Shown here in pieces: positions 63,392-64,000 of a DNA stretch of 64,000 bases (its first letter is position 1; every line of letters begins with the position of its first letter). The DNA comes from Candidatus Kapaibacterium sp. (GTDB lineage Bacteria; Bacteroidota; Ignavibacteria; Kapaibacteriales; UBA2268), in NCBI GenBank assembly GCA_023957315.1, contig JAMLHE010000005.1, forward strand, positions 62,001 to 126,000. The letters run 5' to 3'. Position numbers and translations under genes: made by a program. The notes under the pieces were generated by a model. That model searched no databases and was not told the origin of the DNA. It saw nothing but the letters and a program-made list of their open reading frames with translations.

Positions 63392-64000
63392 ATGTATAAG
63401 TATCTTTCAATGTTTATTCTCCTTGTGTTGGTGGTAACAAGTTGTTCCGAAGACACAAATTTGACCGAGCCTCTCGATATTTTGAAGCAATCTCACGAGC
63501 GTAGTATGAAAGTCCAATCAGCAGAGTATTCTCTTGATTTCACTTTCAAAGCCCCAAATATGGACAATGATTTGAGTGCGAAAGTGATTTTGGTCCGCGA
63601 CACTCAAAATGCTGCTTATCCAATGAAAATTTATGCTGAATATGCTGATGGAACAAAGATAGCATATCAAAATGAAAATTTCACATTGGTGGACAATGTC
63701 AACAAGAAATTCATCAGAATCACCAAAGACCAAGATCCATCAAGATTTTTGGTTGAAAACTTCTTGAATTCATCATTCGAAATGATAGCACCGATTACAA
63801 GTTATGATATGTATGTTTCGGAGTTCAAAGATTCGATGAAACTCGAAAAAATAGTCGAAATTGACGGTGTAGAAGCCTATTTGCTTACAAGCTCTAAGCA
63901 TTACCCCGAATTTGATGTTAACGCATTAATGAAAATGTATGTTCGTAAGAGCGATTTACTCCGATTTAGAGAGGAAATTTACCAAATTCGCGGAAACGAC
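63392..64000 (+). CDS. Putative lipoprotein of the LolA-like fold, 3' end beyond the window
   Basis: The frame runs from the ATG at 63392, seven bases after a GGAG-type ribosome site, for 203 codons to the window edge with no stop. A type II signal peptide ends in VTSC, so it is a lipoprotein. The remaining part has regular beta-strand patterns such as SAEYSLDFTFKAPN, AKVILVRD, MKIYAEYADGTKIAYQNENFTLVDN and YLLTSS, like the outer-membrane lipoprotein-sorting protein or DUF2092 group. Its function is not known. The position just after purL is probably coincidental. Confidence 0.75.
   Translation, partial: MYKYLSMFILLVLVVTSCSEDTNLTEPLDILKQSHERSMKVQSAEYSLDFTFKAPNMDNDLSAKVILVRDTQNAAYPMKIYAEYADGTKIAYQNENFTLVDNVNKKFIRITKDQDPSRFLVENFLNSSFEMIAPITSYDMYVSEFKDSMKLEKIVEIDGVEAYLLTSSKHYPEFDVNALMKMYVRKSDLLRFREEIYQIRGND

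Noticed and set aside
1..64000. tRNA, rRNA and CRISPR arrays
   Set aside because: No cloverleaf with a GTTCRA-type arm, no rRNA core and no regularly spaced direct repeats were found. A tRNAscan and CRISPR search would settle it.

Overview
The window is an AT-rich chromosomal segment with tightly packed genes. It looks like a Gram-negative member of the Fibrobacterota-Chlorobiota-Bacteroidota group, most likely a Chlorobiota, Ignavibacteria or Kapabacteria-like lineage. The grounds are a TonB-dependent receptor, several TolC-type outer-membrane proteins, LptF/G, many lipoproteins with lipoboxes, type IX secretion (T9SS) C-terminal sorting domains, a GldL-like motor subunit, a NamZ/DUF1343 muramidase, the small form of PurL, and mostly weak Shine-Dalgarno sequences. 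I see no rRNA, tRNA, CRISPR array, prophage or transposase gene. Lineage is an inference from gene content; no marker gene was compared.

Layout. 1-5985 (minus strand) is an envelope cluster: a heparinase-II/III-like protein, an LptF/G permease, a GldL-like and a GldM-like protein, and a truncated TolC. 6074-9574 (plus) holds a HicB-like small protein, a CPBP membrane protease, a TPR protein and a NamZ-type muramidase. 9568-14159 (minus) holds a tRNA-dihydrouridine synthase, cytochrome bd oxidase (cydAB) and a UPF0104 membrane protein. 14344-24807 is mainly housekeeping: a DEAD-box helicase with a DbpA-type tail, exonuclease VII, GlnRS, a DUF4286 protein, PPK2, a TonB receptor, a probably frameshifted YcxB-like gene, YchF and OsmC. 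24902-31984 is a plus-strand run of MltG, a MacA-type adaptor, a MacB-type permease without its ATPase domain, TolC and a DUF2723 membrane protein. 31971-35011 (minus) holds an ABC-F ATPase and a UgpC/MalK-type ATPase. 35109-42749 holds a TIG-plus-formylglycine-enzyme-fold lipoprotein, a 36-residue lipoprotein, a gamma carbonic anhydrase, YicC, an NFACT protein, a second UPF0104 protein, UppP and PepT. 42974-45456 is a signalling cassette (HD-GYP-N-like, HDOD, histidine kinase). FtsH and a protein with exact 77-residue DUF349-like repeats follow.

49210-52298 is the accessory part of the window. It is full of short palindromic repeats of several families, including two copies of an element of about 82 bp with perfect 15-bp terminal inverted repeats. 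It also holds a low-GC predicted outer-membrane protein and a broken-off T9SS sorting domain that carries one of the palindromes in frame. TrpS sits inside it. 52299-60852 (minus) carries a secreted 5'-nucleotidase with a T9SS tail and a complete TetR-TolC-adaptor-RND efflux operon. 61142-64000 carries purL and the start of a lipoprotein gene.

The best leads are the GldL/GldM-like pair outside the usual gld operon, the repeat-riddled T9SS region, the RND pump that lacks both TM4 proton-relay aspartates, and the HDOD-kinase cassette. None of these has been tested by a search here.
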